DNA from: Albugo candida
Taxonomy: Eukaryota > Oomycota > Peronosporomycetes > Albuginales
DNA length: 64,000 nt
Reading direction: 5' to 3'
Assembly: GCA_040437565.1 (NCBI GenBank)
Contig: JBDOQK010000031.1
Coordinates: 1 to 64,000, forward strand
In this document: positions 1-13,500 of the stretch, piece after piece
Layout: every line of letters starts with the position of its first letter
Numbering within the stretch: position 1 is the first letter of the stretch
The notes under the pieces: generated by a model
What the model saw: the letters and a program-made list of their open reading frames with translations, nothing else
What the model was told of the DNA's origin: nothing
Databases searched by the model: none
Position numbers and translations under genes: made by a program

Positions 1-939
1 CATCATTCGGCCCATCTTCGACTCAGATCGTCCATCGGATTCTTCCACGGTCTTGAGTGGTGGAATCTTGGTTCGGCTCATAAGCTGTTGCCAGGTAAGC
101 GAAGAATTGGCTCCACGAAATTGCCAACACTGAGGTTTTATTCTTAGGACTTTAAAATTTAATCAATCGTTTCGACCAACTACCAAGTGCGACTAGAAAC
201 CTAATACACATTCTTAAGTCCTTTCAACAATTGTGGCCTGTCTCTTGGTAGATCCGACATCTTCAGAGATCCACAGGAGCATCCAAAGTAGCTAAAAAAA
301 ATTATGGAAATCACTGCGTTGAGAGCGATGGCCAACCACATGTGTGCACTTGTACAAGATCGCGAATATATGTCTCTGGGACTGCCAAGACATAGTCTAG
401 AAGCACACGCTTAAGATTATTGGAAGCTTTCTCATACTCATCAGCTTCCTCTTCAATGCTATCTCAATTCCAATTGACATGGTCCCAGTCTCAATATGAA
501 TTGACATTGTTTGTTACAGCCACCAACGCTGATCAAAATGATTAACGGATAGTGTTACCACTTGATGACGAAAAGAATGAGAGCAAGGATAGCCCATTGT
601 AGATGTCAACAAACCTACAGGTAAATAATGTTGCAGTCAATGGCATTTGGTCACATTTACTTGCACTTAGTCACAGTCTACAAGCCTTGACAATATCGGT
701 CATCCCGAAGCCGCTACTGGTACTGCCGATAAGCTGCGCGCAGACCAGCTACTAAATTATTTCCTATCACCTTTGAGAACACGAAACCAAGCTGCATTTT
801 GGATATAGCGTGCTACTTGCATTTTACTGCACATTGACAGAAAGCTGACCTTCTCAGGCAGGATGAATTGCTGAACCCACTGAGAGTGGATCCCCTGCAA
901 TGAATGAAATCTCAGATACATTGACTTCTTCCAGCATAA
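1..939. other. No supported gene; possible end of an off-window exon
   Basis: No open frame in this stretch looks like a conserved protein. Bases 2-94 read as an open frame of 31 codons that ends at a GT (gtaagc), so it may be the last coding part of an exon entering from outside the window; this is weak. Bases about 750-939 may still hold the eroded 3' end of the MULE transposase described next, since minus-strand reading there gives short protein-like pieces broken by stops. Confidence 0.3.
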
Positions 940-2030
940 TCAGCATGCAATACAGCTTACCTGTCGACACAGCAATTCACTTTTTAGGGAAGCATAGGCG
1001 CTCTCCACCGGGGATATTGTTATATGCCCATAATGACGATTATTGTGCAGGAAAGCAGCAACATACCGCTCCTTGTAAACCAGCCAAGTTGTCTCAAGGT
1101 AGCTCATTTGAGCCGCAGGGAAGGTGGCATGCATTTGTGAAAGTTGTGTCCAAAAAAACTGCAATGGCTGTGGTGGCAGCAAGTTGGTTCCAGACTTGGT
1201 TAAATTCTTGCCAGACTTATGAGGTTTGGAATGCTGTTCTTTGCTTGGAAAGAATGTTCTTGCTGATCTGCCAGCGGAAAGGAAGCAAGATGCATTAGAA
1301 AACGTCTCTGACATACTTGAGTGCTTCATGTTGTGGACCATATACTTGGAAGATTTCTTTAGCATGGCGCATTGCCCATAAGTAGTCTACCGAAGTCTCG
1401 TTCTTCGTGATCAGTATGCAAATGTGAAGGAACTATTTGTTGCTGTGATGCCAATGATAGGAGAAGAAGTAGTCCATATCTGTTGGTTTTTTAGGTAGCT
1501 TCAAGAAGCCAAACACGACCAGCACTGTACCTGCTGCAAATCTCTTTTGCAGAAGGTGAGATAATCAGCAGTTGAGTTAGTCGCTGCAGAACATTGAGTT
1601 GAGATAAGAAGCAACCGAGAGCAAGACCATCTAATAAAGTTACGAGTGGAGATCGGCCTGCCGGCATCCTGTTGTGTTCTGCGTGGTGCAAGCTGTAGAT
1701 ATCTTGAGCTCTGGCTATAACATTGTTTTTTTTGGCGCAGTGAAGTGACAATTCGGCCAGGTGGCTCACCAGAACGGCCTAGAAACAAGATTGATTGCTG
1801 GCTGTTTTCTTCTTGAAGGGCGCCGTTTTGAATGCGGAGATTGGTGAGCAAAGGGAGCATGACTGTGTTCTCCATCGTCAATTTGCACTTGCCATTGACC
1901 AGATTTTTGTTTCCGTTTGCTGGCCTTATACAACACCCAGTGCTGCGGCTAGACGACACACGCTGACGAGTACCTACACCCATCACTGGGGGAGTGGATT
2001 GGGAGCAGGCAAGGATTAGAAATTTCACTT
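940..2030 (-). pseudogene. Decayed Mutator-like (MULE) transposase
   Basis: Reading the minus strand in all three frames gives the ordered landmarks of a MULE-family transposase, but in alternating frames with stops between them. From the N-terminal side: a zinc-binding-like end (DDGEHSHAP, near 1860-1900), the segment RAQDIYSLHHAEHNRMPAGR (near 1680-1710), PIIGITATNSSFTFAY (near 1415-1460), the typical DYLWAM (near 1375), and the C-terminal YKERYVAAF...HYGHITISPVESAYASLK (near 980-1080). The order matches known plant and oomycete MULE proteins. At least three frame changes are needed, so the gene cannot be active. I did not find terminal inverted repeats or a target-site duplication by eye. 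The family call is from motif memory and is strong; exact ends are uncertain. Confidence 0.8.
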
Positions 2031-2332
2031 CTCCATCTGCCTTATTGCCTATCTCTTTTGTGCGTTTGTTAACAACAACTAGCCTTGTTGTAGTACATGA
2101 TCATCAATTGCGGCCTTCACCTGTCCCATGGAAGCGTAAGCAAGCTGGGGTAGCGGTGCATGGCTGTTGATTGTGGTTTTTGAGGAAATAAAAAGTGTAA
2201 TATAATTGTATTTAGACCAATCAGAGGCCACGATTTCTAATTAATCCTAATTCAATACATCCGGATATAACGGAAACTGTTAACCAATGTAACTTCAGTT
2301 ACGTACTCGATTACGCTGGACCAAAGGGTAAC

Positions 2333-5300
2333 ATGAAGCAAACTCAGCAATCTCTATTTGCCTTTTTCAGCCCGTCAAGCGCGAAATCACCGCCAAATAC
2401 AATCGAGAAGAAGAAACGAAACGGTTTGTAGACGAACTTATTTGATTTATAGGTCGCTGAGAGCTTTTTTTAGATACGAACAGCTCGAAAAAACGGAACA
2501 ATTTTACCGACAAGATCAACGCTGCCGCTGCCAAGAAAGATGTAAAAGACGCGACACGAAAGAAGAGGAAGAAAAATGAGATTGACCCCGAAGGCAGATT
2601 TAAAGGAGAAGCTGTACCTGTAGAAAAAGACAGCAATCAAAAAGACAAGCGCGATCCGGGAAAAATTGGAAATAGGAAGAAGATTGTGGCGATTCTAGAA
2701 GATGATAGCAGTAGTGACGACGAATGGATGGCAAGCAAGGGCGATGATGGCTCAGATTTGGATTACACCGAAGATATACATCATATTGTTAGCTCTAGTG
2801 AGGAACCGAGTGAGCTAGATCTGGATGAGGATGAGCTAGATGGCATCAGTGGTGTGCAAGGGGATCATCTAGAAAAGATATCAGACGTTAAAGAATGCGG
2901 TAATACGAATAAAGTGGTGAGTCAAATCCCTTCACCTATGGCGAAACCACAGCAAACTGCCTCAGGAGTCTTTGGCGCAGGATGTCATCTTCATGATTCT
3001 TTTGTTTGGCTTAAATCGAATCGTCGAGATATCGATGGGAATGGACCTGATTCTCCTGATTATGATCCTCGTACACTGTACGTTCCACCAAATTTCCTGA
3101 AGAAAGAAACACCTGCAATGATACAGTGGTGGGAAGTAAAATCGAGAAATATGGACACGATATTGTTCTTCAAAGTAGGAAAGTTCTATGAATTGTTTCA
3201 TATGGATGCAGATATTGGATTCAAGGAACTAAATCTCATATACATGAAAGGAGAGAAAGCTCACTCGGGATTTCCCGAGATTGCTTATGATAAAATGGCA
3301 TCTCAGCTTGTTAGGAAGGGATATCGCGTCGCTCGTGTGGAACAGACGGAAACCCCGGAAATGATGAAAGTACGAAATGCATCCTCGAAACAAAAGTCAA
3401 AGGTTGTACGACGTGAAATCTGCTCCATGGTGTCACCTGGATTAAATACCTTTGGCTGCATTTCTTCCGATGATTATTGTGCAAAAATGCTTGTCTTGAA
3501 AGAAAAACAGATAAAGCAAGGATCTACATTCATCTCAAGATATGGCGTCTGTGTTCTAGATACCTCTACCGCATGCTTTCAACTGGGGGAATTCGACGAC
3601 ACTGTGCAAAGAGATCGCCTCAAGACACTCCTTGCGCAGTACAGAATTGTAGAGCTTATTTGCGAGCGCTCAGAGATGACAAAGGCCACAAAACAGACCA
3701 TTAAGTTTGGTGCACCAGATGCCGTGGTTACGGAACTGAAGAGCGGATCTGAATTCTGGTCAGCATCCAAGACCGTACAAGAGATCCAAATCGCGCAGTA
3801 TTTCAAAATCTTTGGCTGGCCTGCATCCATTGCTCAATATCTCACCAGTGAGAATGTCGTACGAGATGATGGTGAACTCGCATTGAGCGCACTTGGTGGC
3901 TGTATCTGGCAGCTAAGGCGAGGTATTGTGGACAAGGAGCTGCTTACAATGAACAACTTTAAAACATACATTCCTTCCGATCAAGAAACTCGTGATACTA
4001 GTCACGATCCGACAAAACAAGTGGCCACACCGGAAATAAATCAACGCTATGTTGTTCTCGATGCACAGACACTTTCCAATTTGGAGATATTGAGAAACAA
4101 CAGAAATGGGAAACGAAATGGATCATTGATAGATATTTTGGATAAAACGGTGACTAGTTTTGGCAAGCGCTTATTTCAGGAATGGGTCGTGAAGCCTTTA
4201 TGTCAGGTTGCCCACATTTCCGATAGATTGGACGCGGTGGAAGAACTTATTGCCAATATGGAAACAGTGAATGAGATTCGAGATTGCTTGAAGAAATTAC
4301 CGGATCTAGAACGAGTTCTATTTCGCATCCACACCTTGGGATCCGCTGATCGTGCCCGAGATCATCCCGACAGTCGAGCGGTCATGTACGAATCCAATAC
4401 GTACAATATTCGCAAAATACGTGACTTTGTAGCCGCATTGAACGGCTTTGAAAGTGCGATGAACCTAATCAATGCTATTACTCCGACATTTGCGCAATTT
4501 GAGTCCTCTTTGCTTCGGACTTTTGTGAGAAGATCCAATTCTGATGGAGGAAACGAGCACTCTGTGAGCCAATTTCCGGATCTGAGAAAACGACTCGACT
4601 TTTTCAAGGTCAGCTTTGATCGAGAGTCAGCTCAAAAAAGTGGAGTGATCATTCCCGAGACCGGAATCGACCCAGAGTATGATGCTGCTTGTATGGATAT
4701 CCAACGCGTAGAAAAATCTTTTGAAGAGTATTTGGAAGAGCAAAAACAGATACTTCGCTGTCAACAAATCAGTTATTGGGGTAAGAAGAAGGACGATCGC
4801 TATCAATTAGAGATTCCAGAGGAAGCGATCGCGTCAAAGCAACCGAAAGAATATGAGCTCAAGTCTCGGCGAAAAGGCTTCAAACGATATCACACACCCG
4901 AAATTCGTAAACTCTTATCAAAGCTCATTTGTACCGAAGAGAAAAGGGAAGAAGCTCTCAAAGATCAAATGCGTCGGATTTTCCACAAGTTTGATGAAAA
5001 CTACACCGAATGGCTGCAAGCTGTTCGGTACCTTGCAGTCTTGGATTGTTACCAGAGCCTCGCAGTCGTCAGCGCACACAGTGAAAATTATTGCAGGCCG
5101 CTCGTAGTGTCAGCAAAGTCTAACAATGGTATCCCATTCATTGACTTTGAAGGAGGAGTGCATGCAACGATGGCGGGCAATGAACACTTTATACCAAACG
5201 ATACGACTCTCGGTCTGGATGAAAATGGCACCTTGATGCTGCTAAGTGGGCCAAACATGGGAGGTAAGTCGACGCTTTTGCGTCAGACATGTCTCATTGC

Positions 5301-5964
5301 GCTGATGGCACAAATCGGATGTTACGTACCGGCGACGAGGTGTCGAATGAGTCCTGTTGATCGCATTTTCACACGTATTGGAGCAACAGATAATTTACTG
5401 GCTGGACAAAGTACGCTGTTTGTTGAATTGGCAGAGACTGCAACCATACTCAACCATTCCACCCAGCATTCACTTGTGATTTTGGACGAACTCGGTCGCG
5501 GAACATCCACATTTGATGGAACTGCTATCGCTTCGTCGGTAGTGGAATATCTTCTCCGTCGTGTGGGATGTCGCGCGATGTTTGCGACGCATTATCACTC
5601 TTTGGTTGAAGAGTATCAGAATGACCCTAAAGTTGCTTTAAGTCATATGGCGTGTATGGTCGACTCGGAGCAAGAACACAAAGTCACTTTTCTGTACAAG
5701 CTTTCAGCCGGAATGTGCCCGAGAAGTTATGGAACGAACGTGGCCATTCTGGCTCAATTACCCGATCAAGTGATACAGTGTGCTATTGCAAAGTCAAGAC
5801 AGTTTGAATCATCTCTACAAAACTACGCAAATTGTGTTGCTGAAACAACTCAATTACACGCCAAAGTCGAAAGGTTCATGAGCACATCGCAGCCTCAAAT
5901 GGATGTTTTATTATCATACTGGAAAGAAGCACGAAAATTGGCTCCAACACATCGTGCCTCATAG
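2333..5964 (+). CDS. MSH6: DNA mismatch repair protein MSH6
   Basis: Mismatch-recognition subunit that pairs with MSH2 (MutS-alpha) in the nucleus. Model: join(2333..2423,2474..5964), 1193 residues, with a 50-nt intron 2424-2473 (GT...TTTTTTTAG) that keeps phase. The 30-codon first exon begins MKQTQQSLFAFF, a perfect PCNA-interacting box (QxxLxxFF), as expected at the very N-terminus of MSH6. A lysine-rich, then acidic linker follows. The mismatch-contact FYE motif is in FFKVGKFYELF (about residue 265). The ATPase has Walker A GPNMGGKST at about 956, the signature TRIGATDNLLAGQSTLFVE, and Walker B LVILDELGRGTS near 1032. Length fits fungal and animal MSH6. The start is chosen because it alone supplies the PCNA box. 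The stop lies 10 bp from the stop of the convergent JmjC gene. Confidence 0.95.
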
Positions 5965-5974
5965 TATCGACGAC

Positions 5975-7497
5975 TCATGCAGGTTCATTGCTGGCGTCAA
6001 ACTTTACAAAGCACAGAATACCTTCGTCATATAATGCCTTTGCAACTCCAATCTGATCATCAGAATCTTCATGCGGCAGGTCACCGACGCGGAAAGAGCT
6101 TGGATAACTCTTCAGTACGTATTCGATACATTCGGCATCATCAATTTCAAATTCCAGTGGCGAAATGGGATTCTCGTTATGTTTGCGCGAGTTCTCTTTA
6201 CAATGGTACACGACCGCTTTGTCATCTTCGATAACAAGCCGTGCGATTTCACCACGCAGTAATTTGAATTGAGTATCGACAGTGATTTTCAGTAGTGGAC
6301 AGGCTTCCACTGTGCAGTCTTCTTCATCGTCCAACAGCGCTGGAGGCAATCGATCCATTAAAAACCGCTTGGCCATTTGATCAGTGGCGGCATCCAATTT
6401 GGCCATTGCTTCCGTCATAACGACTTTCAAGTATTTCTTCGTCTCACTGATAAAGCGCTGACGCTCGGAATGCTCATTCAGATCCGAATGCATCACACCC
6501 ATATACGAGAGATAATTTCGTGGAAGTGATTTCCGCACGCTCAAATTGCTTTGGATGGCCGATTGGACAGCTTGAGGAACGAGTATTTCCAACAAGTCAG
6601 CAAATGCGTTGTGCTGACCCGCTGAGATTGTGATATGCAGAGAAGAAAGCTCTTTGGATGTATTGGCCTGATGGATGTACCCTCGAGGAAGATAAAGCAG
6701 ATCGCCGGGTCCAAGCTCTATTTCAAGTAATGGATCGCCTATATCGCTTTGCTGGAAATTTTCGCTGGAAATTCGTGGTAGAATTTGTTCCGTGCAACGC
6801 GGACTGTAGATTTTCCATTGTTTGCGTCCTTCCAACTGCAAGATGAACGCCTCAATGTCGTCATAGTGGGGTGCGAAGCCTTGCGCTCCTGGTGGTGTCA
6901 AGTATGTATTGGATCCCACCATGGTCCCAAACTCGCTTTCCAAGATGGACAATAGTCTCCACAAGCGATCGGAGAATTGTTGTGGACATAACAATCGAAT
7001 GGACCATCCTTCCGCAAATTTCCTCCAAATATCCTTTCCATTAGCGATCACCGTCTTCTCCGGGAGCCACGTCTCACGTCCGCCATCAATATATCGCGCT
7101 ACATCCACGTCGTTGGTATACTCGAGCGAATGATCTTCCAAAATACGACTCATCTCGCGTTTATCAAACCTGAAAAGGAATGTGAATGGAGAGCTGTGGG
7201 AGAGAGCGTGGCGTACCAATTGCTATAGAAGGCTTCTTTCTTACGTTTGATGACGACAGGACGTTTCTCCCAGTACTTTTGGTAAAACTCATCGACTTGG
7301 AGTGGTCCCAACATCCATTGCAGCATCATTCTGGCTTGCATAGCGCTATGTATAGAAGAGTTTGAAGCGATATCCGTATCGACCAAATCATTATCACTCT
7401 CATCGTCGATGACGAGACGCGATTTTGCGGGTTTTACGCTGTCATCGGCGCAGAGTTTTATCCGCTTTTCGGGTTGTTGGCACGCCATTTTGTCCAT
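5975..7497 (-). CDS. JmjC-domain oxygenase, RIOX1/RIOX2 (NO66/MINA) type
   Basis: Predicted Fe(II)/2-oxoglutarate oxygenase of the ribosomal-oxygenase group; animal members hydroxylate histidines of ribosomal proteins in the nucleolus and some are also reported as histone demethylases. Model: complement(join(5975..7169,7217..7497)), 491 residues; the 47-nt intron has GTACGC and TTTTCAG borders and keeps the frame. Visible landmarks are YWEKRPVVIKR (how this family starts its JmjC fold), the metal-binding HYD at about residues 195-197, the third ligand in LPRGYIHQ about residue 260, and KQWKIY between them. The C-terminal third fits the winged-helix part of RIOX proteins. The N-terminus is short and lysine/arginine rich. 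I cannot separate RIOX1 from RIOX2 by eye. Confidence 0.88.
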
Positions 7498-7597
7498 CCT
7501 TTAGACGATATTTTCATCCAATCATTGTTTTTTCTCAGCACTTATATCCAATCAAGTTCAATTACAATTATGGAAATTTGCTACGATTTATTACGTT

Positions 7598-10500
7598 TTA
7601 CACTTGTGCCTGGATAACAGCAGTATTGGCGTCAGGAACTCGTTCCAAGACAGCTTCGTCAGCTATGGTACCCTCGTCAACTGGATCTGTATCGCTGGAT
7701 TCTCTCTGCATTCTCGTTCGTCTGTATGCGGTCCGTGAAAGCATCCCAACAAGAGCCAATATTGCAACAGCGCCCACCGCTGCGGCTGCAATTATTGCGT
7801 ACTGGATAGAATTGTACTTTTTCAGTCTCCCTCGCTCGACGTTCGCTTTCGCTGATGTACTGATAGTCATCGAGTCTTCGCCTTGTAAAACGCCATCGAT
7901 TGTGATCAAGTAGCAGTCGTAAAATGGTGCCGATTGATTCGTTACCAGTGAGGTTTTACAGAACCGACACGAGTCCGAAAAGCATCCAAGGCCTCCCTGC
8001 ACACAAGTCGAGTCATTCATCGCATATACGCCCATTTCTAGATCCCCGGAAGCCACCACATCGCCACAAGAGAATGAATCGATTGAATGATTTGGTACTT
8101 TGATTGGCTTTACTTGTTTGACGTCGGAACAGGCGAATAAATGCTCCGATTTGTTGGTGATTTTTGTATGACAAAAACGACAGTGAGATGTGAAGCATCC
8201 GAGACCGCCAAAGTAACAGTTTGGATCGTCAACGCCTTCGACTCCAACTGCTTTGTCACCTTGTGTTACGATCGCATTACAATCGTGGAGAAGAGAAGAA
8301 GCACTGGTGTTGGAATTCGAGCCGGTGAAGCTTACAAGCTCCTGGTCGGAGGTTTTGACTCCGTATGGAGTCACGAGGTAGCATGGAATGTAGGAACTCG
8401 ACTGAATTGTTTCCGATTGCTGGCAGAATCGACAAGTATCGGCGAAACATCCGAGTCCTCCAGCCTGGCAGGAAGTATCGTTCATGGCATAGATACCCAC
8501 AGCAAGATCGCCTGGGGACACAAAGGATCCACAACTGATTGTCTCTGCATCACTGACGGAGTCGACTTGAGACGGAAAGCTCTGTGACGAAGTTGTCGAG
8601 ACATTAAAGTTGTCACATGACAATAAATCAGCAGATTTTGGAGTCAATTCGGTTCTACAGAATCGACATGTTGATGTGAAACATCCCAAGCCTCCCGGTA
8701 CGCATGACGTATCATACACAGCATTTATTCCATTGTACTTGTCTCCGAACGCCACAAAGTCCTCACAATTCTCAATCACAGCAGCTGTATCATTGTCGAA
8801 TGTACCGGTTGGAGTCACAAGTGGCGAATTCGCTGTTGTCGAATTTTCTTCGCCCACGATGCCATCTTTTGTGACTCGATAGCAGTCGACAAAGTTGTGG
8901 GCTTCTGGTGTGTTTGCTGTCTTGCAGTATCGGCAATCATTTGAGAAGCATCCAATGCCGCCAGTAGCACACGTACTATCGTTCATTGCGTACACGCCAT
9001 TGGCGAGATCGTTAGCAGCAACAAGGTCGCCGCATAGTGCAACGAAATTGGAAGTACTTGGCTCATTAATGTTGTTTGTGTCACTAGCGGCTGTGGCACT
9101 TGGTTCGTTTGACGAATTGGATGGTGATTCCTGGGATCCAGCGTCTTGAACAGAAGAATTGCATGGAGCCAACTGAGCCGAAAGTTCGGTCAAATTTGAC
9201 TGACAGTAGCGGCAATCGTTTGTAAAGCATCCTTCTCCGCCGACAGCACATGTAGGATCGTGGACAGCGTTTATTCCGGCCAATCTGTCTCCGTACGAAA
9301 CAATATCGTCGCAATTTTGGATCACATCGGATGCTGAAGGATACGTTGACGAGTCCGAAGGCATACCGATAAAGCCCGAGTCGATAGGCGCGAATGATAT
9401 TCCGTTATCTTCGCCCCCTTCGATAGTGTCACATGGAACGAAGTAGGAAGATTGAACGCTTTCAAATCGCTTGCAGTATCGACAGATTCCATCGATACAA
9501 CCCGCTCCGCCATCGAGACACGAGGCATCTGTTGTGATGTCAACACCAACTAAAGCATCTCCGGCTGATACGATTTTCGTGCAAGTGGTTGGAAACGCTG
9601 GAGGTTGGGGTGTTGTTGGCTCGGGCGTTGTAGGCTCTGAGATATCGACTTCTGTGGGCTGAAAAATCATATCGTTCGCACCCGAGCTGGCGCTACTGGA
9701 AGAAGAACCCGATAAGGATGGCGACCCCATTGGGGTTTCTACTTCATGTGCTGGTTCCATGGTCGCTGAACTGCTTGTGTGTGGTACCTCATCCTCCGGT
9801 TCCGAGCTCAGGGGAGTCACATCTTTGTCGGTTGTGGGATGAGATGGCGATGGTTTGGGTGCACTTGGATTAGGTTCATCATATATTCCATGTTGCGATC
9901 CCTTTTCTCCATCATCGGGATTTGTTGTAGCAGGCGGCGTTGTTGTCGGAATCGATGGACCAGCAAGAGAGGAATCCGTATCGGAAGGTTTGGTCGGCTT
10001 GACATCGTTTGGTTCTGCTTCCGAACTGGATGCATGACTCGGCTCGACGCTCTCATCATTTAATGAAGATTCACTACTTCCTTCGGTAGCGACGTCGGTC
10101 GATTGTGTTGGGTGAATCGGCTCATCTTTCGGTGGAGCTTCAGCGCTTCCTTCGGTGGGAACGTCGATCGATAGATCCGTTTCATCATTCAAAGAACCTT
10201 CCGTCGGAGGAACAATGGCTTTAGATCCCGTCGATGGCGTCGGGTGGTTCGGCTCGACGCTCTCATCATTTAATGAAGAATCACTACTTCCTTCGGTAGC
10301 GACGTCGGTCGATTGTGTTGGGTGAATCGGCTCATCTTTCGGTGGAGCTTCAGCGCTTCCTTCGGTGGGAACGTCGATCGATAGATCCGTTTCATCATTC
10401 AAAGAACCTTCCGTCGGAGGAACAATGGCTTTAGATCCCGTCGATGGCGTCGGGTGGTTCGGCTCGACGCTCTCATCATTTAATGAAGAATCACTACTTC

Positions 10501-13500
10501 CTTCGGTAGCGACGTCGGTCGATTGTGTTGGGTGAATCGGCTCATCTTTCGGTGGAGCTTCAGCGCTTCCTTCGGTGGGAACGTCGATCGATAGATCCGT
10601 TTCATCATTCAAAGAACCTTCCGTCGGAGGAACAATGGCTTTAGATCCCGTCGATGGCGTCGGGTGGTTCGGCTCGACGCTCTCATCATTTAATGAAGAA
10701 TCACTACTTCCTTCGGTAGCGACGTCGGTCGATTGTGTTGGGTGAATCGGCTCATCTTTCGGTGGAGCTTCAGCGCTTCCTTCGGTGGGAACNNNNNNNN
10801 NNNNNNNNNNNNNNNNNNNNNNNNNNNNNNNNNNNNNNNNNNNNNNNNNNNNNNNNNNNNNNNNNNNNNNNNNNNNNNNNNNNNNNNNNNNNGGAACAAT
10901 GGCTTTAGATCCCGTCGATGGCGTCGGGTGGTTCGGCTCGACGCTCTCATCATTTAATGAAGAATCACTACTTCCTTCGGTAGCGACGTCGGTCGATTGT
11001 GTTGGGTGAATCGGCTCATCTTTCGGTGGAGCTTCAGCGCTTCCTTCGGTGGGAACGTCGATCGATAGATCCGTTTCATCATTCAAAGAACCTTCCGTCG
11101 GAGGAACAATGGCTTTAGATCCCGTCGATGGCGTCGGGTGGTTCGGCTCGACGCTCTCATCATTTAATGAAGAATCACTACTTCCTTCGGTAGCGACGTC
11201 GGTCGATTGTGTTGGGTGAATCGGCTCATCTTTCGGTGGAGCTTCAGCGCTTCCTTCGGTGGGAACGTCGATCGATAGATCCGTTTCATCATTCAAAGAA
11301 CCTTCCGTCGGAGGAACAATGGCTTTAGATCCCGTCGATGGCGTCGGGTGGTTCGGCTCGACGCTCTCATCATTTAATGAAGAATCACTACTTCCTTCGG
11401 TAGCGACGTCGGTCGATTGTGTTGGGTGAATCGGCTCATCTTTCGGTGGAGCTTCAGCGCTTCCTTCGGTGGGAACTTCGTCCGATAGATCCGTTTCATC
11501 ATTCAAAGAACCTTCCGTCGGTGGAACAATGGCTTTAGATCCCGTCGATGGCTTTTCAGAAATTGTCTCGTCTGAACGACTCGTAAATTGATCATTATAC
11601 GCATCACACTTTTCAAGGTGCTGCGATGATGGTGTGCTTTTGTACGCACAGAATCGGCATGCATTCGTGATGCATCCCAAGCCGCCATTCACACAGCTTG
11701 GATCCGCCACAATTTGAATTCCAGCGTTATAGTCGCCATCTGAGACTGTCACCGAGCATCTAGAGCCTTCTNNNNNNNNNNNNNNNNNNNNNNNNNNNNN
11801 NNNNNNNNNNNNNNNNNNNNNNNNNNNNNNNNNNNNNNNNNNNNNNNNNNNNNNNNNNNNNNNNNNNNNNNCGATAGATCCGTTTCATCATTCAAAGAAC
11901 CTTCCGTCGGTGGAACAATGGCTTTAGATCCCGTCGATGGCTTTTCAGAAATTGTCTCGTCTGAACGACTCGTAAATTGATCATTATACGCATCACACTT
12001 TTCAAGGTGCTGCGATGATGGTGTGCTTTTGTACGCACAGAATCGGCATGCATTCGTGATGCATCCCAAGCCGCCATTCACACAGCTTGGATCCGCCACA
12101 ATTTGAATTCCAGCGTTATAGTCGCCATCTGAGACTGTCACCGAGCATCTAGAGCCTTCTCCTTCAGAAGGAACAGGCTTGACAGCAGCCAAGTCATTGT
12201 CTCCCTGTAAGCTCGAGCTCTGTGTCTGTCCTTTATCATCCGTCATCGACGTAATTGGCTCCTCATTGCTGAGATCTGACTTGCCTGAGCTCTGTCCTTC
12301 ATCGGTCACTGGCGTCTCATTCAGCGGCGTAGTAGGCGACTCATTGCTGACATTCGACTTGCTCGATCCCTCAGTGCTCAGATCCGCCGTAGCTTTGGCT
12401 ACCGTCTCGTCATTCAGACTCGTGTATTGAGATCCCCAATCCGAACAGCCTTCAAGATGCGCAGAGAGTGGAGTTCGAACGTACTGGCAAAATCGACACT
12501 CTGGAGTAAAACATCCCAATCCACCGGATGCACACGAGTGATCTGTGATGATCTGTACACCAGCAAGATAATCTCCCGCTGAGATCGTCGCAGTGCAGTT
12601 GGCATTCACTGTCGGAACAGCGCTTGAACCAGAAGTCGTATCATTTTGAACCGGAGGAGAATTCGAATCTTGCGTCAGTCCAATGTCACTGGATCCATCC
12701 GTTTGAGCATTAAAGTCAGCACATTCAACAAAGTGTTGCGATAATGGTGTGTTTCTGGTCTTACAGAATCGACACACGTCCGAATAACAACCGAGACCTC
12801 CGTTGATGCACGTTGCATCAGTGAAAAGCTCGATTCCAGCATTCGTATCATCTGGTGAGACTGTCAATGCACATTCTTCATACTGAGCAACAGGTGTCAC
12901 ATCAGACGACCCCGACTGTGTGGTCAAGGGCGATGAAACAAGACGCGTATACTTCTGCCCGTAAGCATCGCAACTTCCCAAATGGGCCGAAAAAGTCGTA
13001 TTTTTATACCGACAGAATCGACAAGCACCTGAGAAACATCCCAATCCACCGTCGTTGCAGCTCGAGTCAGTGACAATTTGAATCCCGACATTATAATCGC
13101 CATCTGACACCGTTGCCGCACAGGTTTCGTCCGACAGAACGGGTACTGGGCTGGTCGTGTACTTGCCTCCATAGTCTGTACAATTGCCGAAATGCTCCGA
13201 CAACGGTGTGCTCAAGACCTTACAATACCGACAGACGCTTGCAAAGCATCCAAGTCCTCCATCCTCACACACAGTATCGGTGATGATTCGTATGCCCACA
13301 TTATAGTCGTCAATGGACACGGTCGCAGTGCATTCCAATGCGGAAGGCTCTTCGACCCCGCTGATCGAACCAGTCCGAGTGTTTGGACACAGACCGTAAT
13401 CGTGCGATTGAGGCGATTCTTCGACCTTACAAAATCGACAATTATCATTGATACATCCGAGTCCACCGCTCACACACGTCTCATCTGTGACGATGTCAAG

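Noticed and set aside
900-1298. 132-codon plus-strand frame
   Set aside because: It overlaps the MULE relic on the other strand, which has clear transposase motifs; the plus frame has none.
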